Below are positions 9,236 to 16,394 of a stretch of 64,000 bases of DNA, one piece after another. Each line of letters begins with the position of its first letter. Position 1 is the stretch's first letter. The notes under the pieces are model-generated. The model was given only the letters and a program-made list of their open reading frames with translations, searched no databases and was not told the DNA's origin. This DNA comes from Vibrio sp. qd031 (lineage in GTDB: Bacteria > Pseudomonadota > Gammaproteobacteria > Enterobacterales > Vibrionaceae). The position numbers and the translations under genes are program-made. The stretch spans positions 62,001 to 126,000 of the forward strand of contig NZ_JXQD01000003.1 of assembly GCF_002100145.1 (NCBI RefSeq). The letters run 5' to 3'.

Positions 9236-11104
9236 TTACCCCACATTCAGAAACTTGATCTTCGCTACATCTTGCAGTTGAGCGATGATCTTAAATGCTT
9301 CTTTTAAGTGCTTTCGCTCAAAACTACTAAAATCGTCGGGAGAAATCTGGTTATTTGGCACTTTTCCCTCTTTTGCCGCCATAAGCTGGTGCCTAAAACG
9401 GACCTGACTGATAAATCGGTAGGCTTCAATGATGTTGTCGCAACTGTCTTGAGAAAGAGTGCCTTTTTCGACCGCATAACGAAACCTCTCTTCGGTTCCC
9501 GTCAAGCTTCCGCCCGCAGCGAGACAAAATATCCGCGCTAAATCGATAATAAGGTTGAGGGCGAATTTCTTTATATTGAGCGTATTAGTGTGATCTCCCC
9601 CTTTTTCCAACACTAAGCTATTAAAAATTCCCAGTGGAGGGTTCGTGGTGATCGCATCTCGTACCAAGGTAGATAAAAATCGCTGATTCTCATGTATTGC
9701 AGTATGCAGCGTGTTATGAAGCGTATCGACAAACTCTTTATTGCCGTGAATCGCTCGTATCTCTAAAAACACACTAATACTGAGCAAGCGGTTATACTCA
9801 GGGTTAGACACCCACTTGTGGTAATACTGCTTCCAACGCGAAATTGGTTGGCACCACTTAGGTGTCGCTGCCATATATTTGCCACTGCATAGTGGGTAGC
9901 CACACGCGTCCAAGCCATTACATACAATCATCGCTAAATGTAAAAAGTACGCGCGATCGGACTCTTTAGCGTCATCAGATAACACAATCGCACTATCTTG
10001 ATCGGATAGCATGTGAACTTCGTTTCGAGCGTGAGAGCCTGCAACTAGCCACGCGTATTCGCATGGCGGTTGCCCGAGCTTCTCTTCACTAATCTGGATG
10101 ATCCTACGAGTAAATGCATCCATGATCATTGACATTACCTGTCCCTGAACCTCTGCACTGACCCCACTCTCGACCAACGCTTGAAATATGTATTGCTTTT
10201 CCTGCTTAAGAGCGCCTAATGCCTCTATCGAGTCTGCGTATCTGATTTTTTCAATCAGAAACAGTGACTGAGTTTTGTGGTTATGTACTAAATGCGTGGT
10301 AGTAAGTAGACCAACAACCTGCTGGTCTTTTACAACCGGTAAGCATCGGATGTGGTACTGAAGCATCAAGGAGATGGCTTGGATAATTTTATCTTCATAT
10401 TGTACCACCACTGGTGAACGGTTCATCACTGCAGTTATCGGTTGATCGGTATCGACTTCCGCAGCAATCACGGCTCGAGTCATATCTCTGTCCGTCACAA
10501 CCCCTACAATGTCATTATTGTCCATTACCACTGCACATGAGCTAGGGTGTTTTCCACACATTTTCCTTGCTACGGCTTTGATCGGCGTTGTACTCGTCAC
10601 AATAGTAATGTTCTCGCTAGCCACTTCACCCACAGCTTTAAAAAAAAACGGCTTGTCTTCCTTCGAAACTACATCGCGAGTAGCTTTATGCAGTCTATCT
10701 TTACTTTTGGAGGTAAAAAAATCGCTAAACTCTGGATTGGTTTGAGTAACAAGTTGAAGCTGCTCATGAGGGATCATATACAGGAGTGAATCTTCAACCG
10801 TATGAGCTTGATAACCATCTTCACTATCAACGAGTGGTTCTAAGAAAGTAAATCCAAACTGATCTTCTTCACCTAATCGTGCTTTGAGCTCACCGTTTGG
10901 TGAGCGTTGCTCTACGACCCCAGTTCTTATTAGGTAAAGATACCGCTTAGTACACAGGGCACTAAACTTAATGACTTCGTCTTTTTCAAGGTATTTGACT
11001 AACACAGTCGCCGCCAGTTGGTCCACAACGTCACTAGGCAGCTTGTCGAAAGGATCAATACGTTTTAAAAATTCACTTACATTAGGCGTAATAGAAGTCG
11101 TCAT
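9236..11104 (-). CDS. Cyclic nucleotide-binding-like, CBS-pair and nucleotidyltransferase (DUF294) protein
   Basis: A 622-residue multidomain protein. Residues about 15-130 form a cNMP-binding-like beta barrel (DEVIKFSALCTKRYLYLIRT). Residues about 165-275 hold two CBS motifs (SSCAVVMDNNDIVGVVTDRD and IRCLPVVKDQQVVGLLTTTH). The rest is a DUF294-type nucleotidyltransferase with AWLVAGSHARNEVHMLSDQD (GS...D.D) near 350, plus a helical substrate-binding domain. It looks like a nucleotide-sensing signal protein, and related proteins act with acetate or polymer metabolism regulators. It is followed immediately by the exonuclease gene. No link to sugar catabolism is visible. Confidence 0.9.
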   Translation of the reverse strand: MTTSITPNVSEFLKRIDPFDKLPSDVVDQLAATVLVKYLEKDEVIKFSALCTKRYLYLIRTGVVEQRSPNGELKARLGEEDQFGFTFLEPLVDSEDGYQAHTVEDSLLYMIPHEQLQLVTQTNPEFSDFFTSKSKDRLHKATRDVVSKEDKPFFFKAVGEVASENITIVTSTTPIKAVARKMCGKHPSSCAVVMDNNDIVGVVTDRDMTRAVIAAEVDTDQPITAVMNRSPVVVQYEDKIIQAISLMLQYHIRCLPVVKDQQVVGLLTTTHLVHNHKTQSLFLIEKIRYADSIEALGALKQEKQYIFQALVESGVSAEVQGQVMSMIMDAFTRRIIQISEEKLGQPPCEYAWLVAGSHARNEVHMLSDQDSAIVLSDDAKESDRAYFLHLAMIVCNGLDACGYPLCSGKYMAATPKWCQPISRWKQYYHKWVSNPEYNRLLSISVFLEIRAIHGNKEFVDTLHNTLHTAIHENQRFLSTLVRDAITTNPPLGIFNSLVLEKGGDHTNTLNIKKFALNLIIDLARIFCLAAGGSLTGTEERFRYAVEKGTLSQDSCDNIIEAYRFISQVRFRHQLMAAKEGKVPNNQISPDDFSSFERKHLKEAFKIIAQLQDVAKIKFLNVG

Positions 11105-11151
11105 TTTTTCTCCTTAAAATAAACCAGCGTTTCATTAAATGAATCAGCGCC

Positions 11152-11180
11152 AAAAAAAAGCAGTTATTAAACTGCTTTTT
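11152..11180 (-). terminator. Terminator of kdgR
   Basis: A GCAGTT/AACTGC stem is flanked by A and T runs. On the minus strand it ends in eight T and lies just past the kdgR stop. Confidence 0.85.
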
Positions 11181-11186
11181 TAAGGA

Positions 11187-11969
11187 TTAAACCGGATAGT
11201 CGGTAAAACCCAGTTGTTTGGAGATACTTCGGCCGGCATCGTGAAGCAGTTCAATGTATCGGCCTTTTTTGTTTTCGTCGAATCGAATGGTTGGAAATGA
11301 GATGGAAACACCGGCAATGACTGTCCCGAATCGATCATACACCGGAGCGGCGATACACCGAAGACCAGGCTCTTGCTCTTCATTATCTTCACCGAAATGT
11401 TGCTCTTTAACCAACTTAAGCTCGTCAATAAACTGGTCAATACTCTCTAAAGTATTTGGGGTACTTTTTACAAACTCGGCGTCGGAGAGCTGATTACGGA
11501 CATAGGCTTCATCACGCTCTGCCAATAATACTTTACCAATTGCGGTAGTGTGCAATGGGTTCCGTCGACCAACGCGAGAGTGCATGCGAAGCGCGTAGCT
11601 TGAGTCAATTTTATGTACATAGATGATAGTACCGTGGTCTAAAGCACCCAAGTGGACCGTTTCATTGGTCTCTTCTGAGATCAGGCGCATTTCTTTTTCC
11701 GCAATCGTCACCATGTCAACCCATTCCAAGGACTTGGACCCTAGCTCAAACATTTTTAGTGTAAGAGAGTATTTGTCAGCCTCGCCTTGCTGTGAAACAT
11801 AACCTAACATTTTCATGGTTTGCAGAAATCGGTAAGTGGTCGCCTTAGACATCATCAAACGTTGAGACAGTTCAGATACGCCGACTTCCTTTTGGTCTCC
11901 TAAAGACTCGACGATATTGAATACTTTTAAAACCGACGATACTGCTTCTGGTTGGGTGGATTTGTCCAT
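11187..11969 (-). CDS. kdgR: KdgR, IclR-family repressor of uronate catabolism
   Basis: A 260-residue IclR-type repressor that aligns with E. coli KdgR almost end to end. Examples are AVSSVLKVFNIVESLGDQKE, VSELSQRLMMSKATTYRFLQ (winged helix), ETVHLGALDHGTIIYVHKID, RVGRRNPLHTTAIGKVLLAE and FGEDNEEQEPGLRCIAAPVY. KdgR represses pectin and uronate genes and is released by 2-keto-3-deoxygluconate. The ATG at 11969 has AAGGGC in front of it, and an adjacent TTG is unlikely. It is divergent from kduD. Two KdgR-like boxes in the shared intergenic region suggest that it controls itself and the kduD operon. Confidence 0.95.
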   Translation of the reverse strand: MDKSTQPEAVSSVLKVFNIVESLGDQKEVGVSELSQRLMMSKATTYRFLQTMKMLGYVSQQGEADKYSLTLKMFELGSKSLEWVDMVTIAEKEMRLISEETNETVHLGALDHGTIIYVHKIDSSYALRMHSRVGRRNPLHTTAIGKVLLAERDEAYVRNQLSDAEFVKSTPNTLESIDQFIDELKLVKEQHFGEDNEEQEPGLRCIAAPVYDRFGTVIAGVSISFPTIRFDENKKGRYIELLHDAGRSISKQLGFTDYPV

Positions 11970-12033
11970 CAATTGCCCTTTTGAAAACTTGGATAAGAGA
12001 GTTATACCGATAAAATAGCATTTTTCATAATTT

Positions 12034-12048
12034 CTAAACAGTGTTTTA
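12034..12048. promoter_or_regulatory. KdgR-like operator near kdgR
   Basis: CTAAACAGTGTTTTA is a degenerate member of the palindrome, 65 bp upstream of the kdgR start. It is a candidate site for autoregulation. Confidence 0.4.
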
Positions 12049-12107
12049 AAAAAATTAGAACTACTTAATGATCAGCTTCACAGAATAAACATTTTGGAAA
12101 TTAAAAC

Positions 12108-12122
12108 TGAAATGTCGTTTCA
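12108..12122. promoter_or_regulatory. KdgR-like operator upstream of kduD
   Basis: TGAAATGTCGTTTCA is one of the two cleanest boxes in the window. It sits just before a likely promoter. Confidence 0.7.
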
Positions 12123-12129
12123 AAATTTA

Positions 12130-12158
12130 TTTACAGCGTGATCGAAAATCTATATTGT
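12130..12158 (+). promoter_or_regulatory. Likely sigma-70 promoter of the kduD operon
   Basis: TTTACA (12130-12135) and TATTGT (12153-12158) are 17 bp apart. The KdgR-like box is 7 bp upstream of the -35 element and the kduD start is about 70 bp downstream. Confidence 0.5.
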
Positions 12159-12226
12159 ATGACATAACAGAGTGAGCGATGCGCGATATCGCCACGTAAT
12201 CAAACGTAACTAAGGATAAAAGCACT

Positions 12227-12985
12227 ATGTTGAATTCATTCAATCTAGAAGGCAAAGTAGCGATTGTAACGGGTTGTGATACTGGACTAGGTCAAGGCAT
12301 GGCACTGGGTCTAGCAGAAGCGGGTTGTAAAGTTGTCGGTGTAAACTACGTTGAACCAACTGAAACCATAGAAAAGATGGAAGCAGCTGGTCATACCTTT
12401 CTTGATGTACGTGCAAACCTACTTAAGCAAGAAGACATTCCAACCATTTTAGACAAAACTATAACCGAGTTTGGTCGTGTCGATGTATTGGTTAACAACG
12501 CAGGTATCATCCGCCGCGAAGACGCCATCGATTTCTCTGAACAGAATTGGGATGATGTAATGAACATCAACTCAAAGACTGTTTTCTTTATGTCTCAAGC
12601 AGTTGCAAAGCAGATGATCGCTCAAGGTAACGGCGGCAAGATCATTAATATCGCTTCGATGCTTTCGTACCAAGGCGGAATTCGTGTTCCATCTTATACC
12701 GCTTCCAAAAGCGCAGTAATGGGCATTACTCGTGCTATGGCAAACGAATGGGCGAGTCATAACATCAACGTCAATGCTATTGCGCCTGGCTATATGGCAA
12801 CTAACAATACCCAAGCACTCCGTGAAGACGCAGAGCGTAGCCAATCAATTCTTGAGCGCATCCCTGCTAATCGTTGGGGCACACCTCAGGATGTTGCCGG
12901 TCCTTGTGTATTCCTTGCTTCTGCTGCTGCAGATTACATCAATGGCTACACGATCGCAGTCGACGGTGGTTGGCTCGCACGATAG
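12227..12985 (+). CDS. kduD: 2-dehydro-3-deoxy-D-gluconate 5-dehydrogenase
   Basis: A 252-residue short-chain dehydrogenase of the same length as E. coli KduD (253). The nucleotide-binding motif TGCDTGLGQGMALGLAEAG is near the N-terminus, NNAG follows at about 90, and the catalytic YTASK is near 155. The C-terminus GYTIAVDGGWLAR is family-typical. It reduces 3-deoxy-2,5-hexodiulosonate (the KduI product) to 2-keto-3-deoxygluconate with NAD(P)H. It starts the operon kduD-ygjV-like-kdgF-dhuI-like. AAGGAT precedes the ATG. Confidence 0.95.
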   Translation: MLNSFNLEGKVAIVTGCDTGLGQGMALGLAEAGCKVVGVNYVEPTETIEKMEAAGHTFLDVRANLLKQEDIPTILDKTITEFGRVDVLVNNAGIIRREDAIDFSEQNWDDVMNINSKTVFFMSQAVAKQMIAQGNGGKIINIASMLSYQGGIRVPSYTASKSAVMGITRAMANEWASHNINVNAIAPGYMATNNTQALREDAERSQSILERIPANRWGTPQDVAGPCVFLASAAADYINGYTIAVDGGWLAR

Positions 12986-13000
12986 CAATTGTAGGACAAG

Positions 13001-13510
13001 ATGAACGTAGAGTTTACAGCACAGTTATTCGGACTAGTAAGCTTCGGCTTAGGGCTTTCAACTTTCTATCAGAAAGACGATCGCAAACTCAAAGTCATAA
13101 TGCTACTACTAAACGTAAACCATCTTGTCCATTTTTTGTTGTTAGGGTCTTTACTTTCTGCGGTTGGAGCGGCGTTATCTGCTCTGAGAACTTATTGCGC
13201 AATTTATACTCGATCAATCTGGGTAGCCGCAATTTTTATTGGGGTAGGAGTGGCAAGTGGTACCGCATTAGCAGAAAACTGGTATCAGCTGTTCCCAATA
13301 GCAGGAACCATTATAGGGACCTATTCGATATTTTTACTCAAAGGCATTACTTTACGGATAGGCTTTTTACTCGGTTCAACTTGTTGGTTAGTAAATAACT
13401 TAATGGTCGGTTCAATCGGTGGAAGCTTGCTAGAAATATCGGTGATAGTCATGAATATCACCACAATTGTCCGTATCTATAGAGATAGGCAGCCTCTGCT
13501 TCAACAATAA
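13001..13510 (+). CDS. YgjV-family inner-membrane protein
   Basis: A 169-residue protein with five or six hydrophobic segments, starting FTAQLFGLVSFGLGLSTFYQ and containing LLLNVNHLVHFLLLGSLLSA. This pattern fits the YgjV family, whose function is unknown. TAGGA precedes the ATG and the gene lies 15 bp after kduD, so it is part of the uronate operon. In E. coli, ygjV lies next to uxaC and uxaA, which makes a role in uronate use or transport worth considering. That is inference from neighbourhood only. Confidence 0.8.
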   Translation: MNVEFTAQLFGLVSFGLGLSTFYQKDDRKLKVIMLLLNVNHLVHFLLLGSLLSAVGAALSALRTYCAIYTRSIWVAAIFIGVGVASGTALAENWYQLFPIAGTIIGTYSIFLLKGITLRIGFLLGSTCWLVNNLMVGSIGGSLLEISVIVMNITTIVRIYRDRQPLLQQ

Positions 13511-13519
13511 GGTAAAACC

Positions 13520-13846
13520 ATGTTTGTACATAACAATTCGCTCCCTCTTGAAGACCTTGGAGAGGGTATTTCGCGCAAAATACTTGCCCACAGTGAAAAC
13601 ATGATGGCAGTAGAAGTGCATTTTGAAAAAGGCGCGGTAGGCGCTTTACATACACACCCTCATGAGCAATTAACCTATGTGCTGTCAGGCAAGTTTGAGT
13701 TCACTATCGGTGACGAAATACAAGTCGTTGTTGCTGGTGACACCATGTATAAAGAACCCAATATTGAGCATGGCTGTGTATGCTTAGAAGCAGGTGTGCT
13801 GATTGATAACTTTACGCCAATGCGTAAAGACTTCATTCAAGAATAA
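13520..13846 (+). CDS. kdgF: KdgF, cupin that linearises unsaturated monouronates
   Basis: A 108-residue single-domain cupin of the size of KdgF. The metal site is visible as LHTHPHEQLTYVLSGKFEF (His, His, Gln) with the second-motif histidine in EPNIEHGC near residue 78. KdgF converts the cyclic 4,5-unsaturated monouronate into the linear ketonised form used by KduI or DhuI. It lies between the YgjV-like gene and the isomerase gene, with AAGG before the ATG. The assignment rests on cupin signature, length and position. Confidence 0.85.
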   Translation: MFVHNNSLPLEDLGEGISRKILAHSENMMAVEVHFEKGAVGALHTHPHEQLTYVLSGKFEFTIGDEIQVVVAGDTMYKEPNIEHGCVCLEAGVLIDNFTPMRKDFIQE

Positions 13847-13891
13847 AAAACTTTAAGATTAAACCAAGCAGAAAGACTGCAGGAGATTACA

Positions 13892-14530
13892 ATGAAAATC
13901 GCACTAATGATGGAAAACAGCCAAGCAGGCAAAAATGCCATGGTAGCTTCTGAGCTGGAACATGTTGCTGTTCCTCTTGGTCATGAAGTGTTCAACCTTG
14001 GTATGACCGATGAAAATGACCACCATCTTACCTATATTCACCTTGGTATCATGGCAAGTATTTTGATCAACTCAAAAGCCGTAGATTTCGTAGTCACAGG
14101 CTGTGGTACTGGCCAAGGTGCTCTAATGTCTCTAAACCTTCACCCTGGTGTAACTTGTGGTTACTGTCTAGAGCCATCGGATGCCTTCCTTTACAACCAA
14201 ATCAACAATGGTAACGCACTTTCTCTGGCGTTTGCTAAAGGCTTCGGTTGGGCGGGCGAGCTTAATGTCCGTTATATCTTCGAGAAAGCGTTCACTGGTG
14301 AGCGTGGCCAAGGTTACCCTGTAGAGCGTGCTGTACCACAGCAAGCCAATGCTGCCATTCTAAACCAAGTGAAAGCCGCGGTTGCTAAAGACAACATTGT
14401 GGATTCACTTCGCGCTATAGATCAAGATTTGGTTAAAACCGCTGTAGGGAGTGCACGTTTCCAACAGTGCTTCTTCGATCATTGCCAAGATGCAGAACTA
14501 GAAGCTTACGTACGCTCTCTACTAGATTGA
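13892..14530 (+). CDS. RpiB/LacAB-family sugar isomerase, DhuI-like
   Basis: A 212-residue protein of the RpiB/LacA/LacB isomerase superfamily. It opens MKIALMMENSQAGKNAMVAS and contains VDFVVTGCGTGQGALMSLNL, with the cysteine-glycine loop of the family. It is longer than RpiB (about 150) and matches the size of DhuI. DhuI replaces KduI as 5-dehydro-4-deoxyglucuronate isomerase in glycosaminoglycan-degrading streptococci. Its place behind kduD and kdgF supports that role. A classical KduI is also encoded at 3475, so it may serve a stereochemically different intermediate, for example one from iduronate. GGAG precedes the ATG. Confidence 0.8.
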   Translation: MKIALMMENSQAGKNAMVASELEHVAVPLGHEVFNLGMTDENDHHLTYIHLGIMASILINSKAVDFVVTGCGTGQGALMSLNLHPGVTCGYCLEPSDAFLYNQINNGNALSLAFAKGFGWAGELNVRYIFEKAFTGERGQGYPVERAVPQQANAAILNQVKAAVAKDNIVDSLRAIDQDLVKTAVGSARFQQCFFDHCQDAELEAYVRSLLD

Positions 14531-14545
14531 TTGAGAAACAACACT

Positions 14546-14572
14546 AAAAGCCAGTCTCTACTGGCTTTTTTT
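14546..14572 (+). terminator. Terminator after the DhuI-like gene
   Basis: AAAAGCCAGT and ACTGGCTTTT form a hairpin with loop CTCT followed by seven T. kdgK starts 21 bp later, so kdgK and eda rely on read-through or on a promoter not recognised here. Confidence 0.9.
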
Positions 14573-14593
14573 ATTGCAAAGTAACGGACTAAC

Positions 14594-15523
14594 ATGACTA
14601 CTCCAATAAAAATCGCAATCCTTGGTGAGTGTATGGTGGAGCTACGAACATCAAATGGGACGCTGGACCATGGTTTTGGTGGTGATACCCTCAACACGGC
14701 TACCTACATTGCTCGGTTGACTCATAAACATGGTATTGAAACTCAATACTTAACCGGTTTAGGCAAAGATCCCTTTAGCCGTAAGATGCTAGAACTATGG
14801 CAACAAGAAAACATTGCCACCGAACATGTGCACATTGACGACGAAAAAAATCCTGGTATTTACGCGATCGAAACGTCTGAAGACGGTGAGCGCAGTTTTT
14901 CTTACTGGCGCAATGATTCAGCAGCAAAGTTCTGGTTACGTCACTATTCGAATCAGCAGCTGATCGACACTTTATCGAACAATCACTGGATTTATCTTAG
15001 CGGTATCAGCCTTGCTATATTGCCTGAAGACTGCTTGAGCAAATTGATTAAAGTGCTTACCGCCTGCCATTCTAACGGCACAGCTATTGCGTTCGACAAC
15101 AATTATAGACCGACTTTATGGCAAAACCGCGAGCGAGCTCAATCCGCCTATCGCCAAATCCTTGCGCTCACTAACATCGCTTTTCTCACTTTTGATGACG
15201 AAGTGTTGTTGTGGGGAGATGAGTCTGAGCAACAGTCGATCAATCGCGCTCGAGATCTGGGTGTATCAGAAATCGTAGTAAAGCGCGGTGCAGAAGCCTG
15301 CTTCATTGTTAGCGGTGATGACAAGTTTGAAGTTCCAGCAAACCTTATTGAAAACGTGGTTGATACGACTGCGGCAGGCGACTCTTTTAGCGGAGGTTAT
15401 CTGGCTAAAAAGCTGATTGGTGGAACGCCAATTGAATCTGCTCAGGCAGGACACCTGCTGGCAGGGACAGTGATCCAACATTCTGGTGCGGTGATCGCAA
15501 AAGAATTTATGCCCATAATTTAA
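14594..15523 (+). CDS. kdgK: 2-dehydro-3-deoxygluconokinase
   Basis: A 309-residue PfkB-family kinase, the same size as E. coli KdgK. It opens IKIAILGECMVELRTSNG and carries the C-terminal PfkB signature DTTAAGDSFSGGYLA near residue 255, with the catalytic Asp in GDSF. The substrate loop LSGISLAILPEDC near 135 fits KdgK. It phosphorylates 2-keto-3-deoxygluconate to KDPG in the cytoplasm. It lies 10 bp before eda and behind a terminator. The ribosome site in front of it is weak. Confidence 0.95.
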   Translation: MTTPIKIAILGECMVELRTSNGTLDHGFGGDTLNTATYIARLTHKHGIETQYLTGLGKDPFSRKMLELWQQENIATEHVHIDDEKNPGIYAIETSEDGERSFSYWRNDSAAKFWLRHYSNQQLIDTLSNNHWIYLSGISLAILPEDCLSKLIKVLTACHSNGTAIAFDNNYRPTLWQNRERAQSAYRQILALTNIAFLTFDDEVLLWGDESEQQSINRARDLGVSEIVVKRGAEACFIVSGDDKFEVPANLIENVVDTTAAGDSFSGGYLAKKLIGGTPIESAQAGHLLAGTVIQHSGAVIAKEFMPII

Positions 15524-15533
15524 GGAATAATCA

Positions 15534-16160
15534 ATGCAACCATTAGAACAGCGCCTCGCGCAAATTAAAGTGGTACCTGTCATCGCAATAAAAGATGCAT
15601 CAAAAGCGGCAAAACTGGCAGAAGTACTGATTGAAAACGGCTTACCTTGCGCTGAAGTGACCTTTAGAACGGAGCAAGCTGCGGATGCGATAAAGGCAAT
15701 GCGAAACGCCTACCCAGAGATGCTAATCGGATCAGGTACGGTGCTCACAAAAGCGCAAGTCGACGCCTCCATTGAAGCTGGGGTGGATTTTGTTGTTAGC
15801 CCAGGTCTAAATCCTAACATCGTTCAGTACTGTCAACAAAAACACGTGACTATCGTTCCTGGTGTTAACAATCCCAGTCTAGTAGAACAAGCGATGGAAC
15901 TTGGGCTCAAAACACTGAAGTTTTTCCCAGCAGAGCCGTCTGGCGGTGTCAGTATGCTAAAAGCGCTAACTGCGGTATACCCTGTTCAATTTATGCCTAC
16001 TGGTGGTGTTAATCCATCTAATGTGAATGACTACTTGGCGATTTCAAGCGTGTTTGCGTGTGGCGGCACTTGGATGGTTCCTACTCATCTTATCGACGAC
16101 GAAAAATGGGAAGAACTGGCTGAGCTTGTCCGCAATGTAGCCGGAATTCTTGACCAATAA
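15534..16160 (+). CDS. eda: KDPG aldolase (2-dehydro-3-deoxyphosphogluconate aldolase)
   Basis: A 208-residue class I aldolase matching Eda. The catalytic Glu lies in GLPCAEVTFRTEQA near 45 and the Schiff-base Lys in TLKFFPAEPSGG near 133. PTGGVNPSNVNDYL forms the phosphate-binding loop near 165. It splits KDPG to pyruvate and glyceraldehyde 3-phosphate, ending the uronate branch. AAGGA precedes the ATG and the gene is co-transcribed with kdgK. It may also hold the 4-hydroxy-2-oxoglutarate aldolase activity common in this family. Confidence 0.96.
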   Translation: MQPLEQRLAQIKVVPVIAIKDASKAAKLAEVLIENGLPCAEVTFRTEQAADAIKAMRNAYPEMLIGSGTVLTKAQVDASIEAGVDFVVSPGLNPNIVQYCQQKHVTIVPGVNNPSLVEQAMELGLKTLKFFPAEPSGGVSMLKALTAVYPVQFMPTGGVNPSNVNDYLAISSVFACGGTWMVPTHLIDDEKWEELAELVRNVAGILDQ

Positions 16161-16186
16161 TTAGAAATCCCCACTACTTGCACTTT

Positions 16187-16221
16187 GCTGCTAGTCCCTG
16201 TCTGTCTAGCAGCTTTTTTTT
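16187..16221 (+). terminator. Terminator of kdgK-eda
   Basis: GCTGCTAG (16187-16194) pairs with CTAGCAGC (16206-16213) and is followed by eight T. Confidence 0.92.
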
Positions 16222-16336
16222 GCCTGCTAACATCACTTAAGTTGCGCATTACCCTCTCGTTTACACAGCACTTTTTTATTGTCCAGATCACAAAAACATA
16301 CCCTTCAACTTTATTGAACCTACGTGTATGCAATAA

Positions 16337-16351
16337 TGAAACAATGTTTTA
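16337..16351. promoter_or_regulatory. KdgR-like operator upstream of the first symporter gene
   Basis: TGAAACAATGTTTTA lies 43 bp before the start codon. It overlaps the place where a -35 element for the TATAAT at 16370 should be, as expected for repression. Confidence 0.65.
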
Positions 16352-16369
16352 AAAGAATCTCTCTTTAAA

Positions 16370-16375
16370 TATAAT
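16370..16375 (+). promoter_or_regulatory. -10 element of the first symporter gene
   Basis: A perfect TATAAT lies 19 bp before the ATG. No good -35 is seen at 17 bp, where the KdgR-like box lies. The leader would be very short. Confidence 0.45.
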
Positions 16376-16394
16376 TTAGGAAATAGGTTTAATA

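Noticed and set aside
12874..13398. A 174-codon frame overlapping kduD and the ygjV-like gene
   Set aside because: It runs in another frame across two well-supported genes and has a low-quality, Arg/Cys-rich translation.
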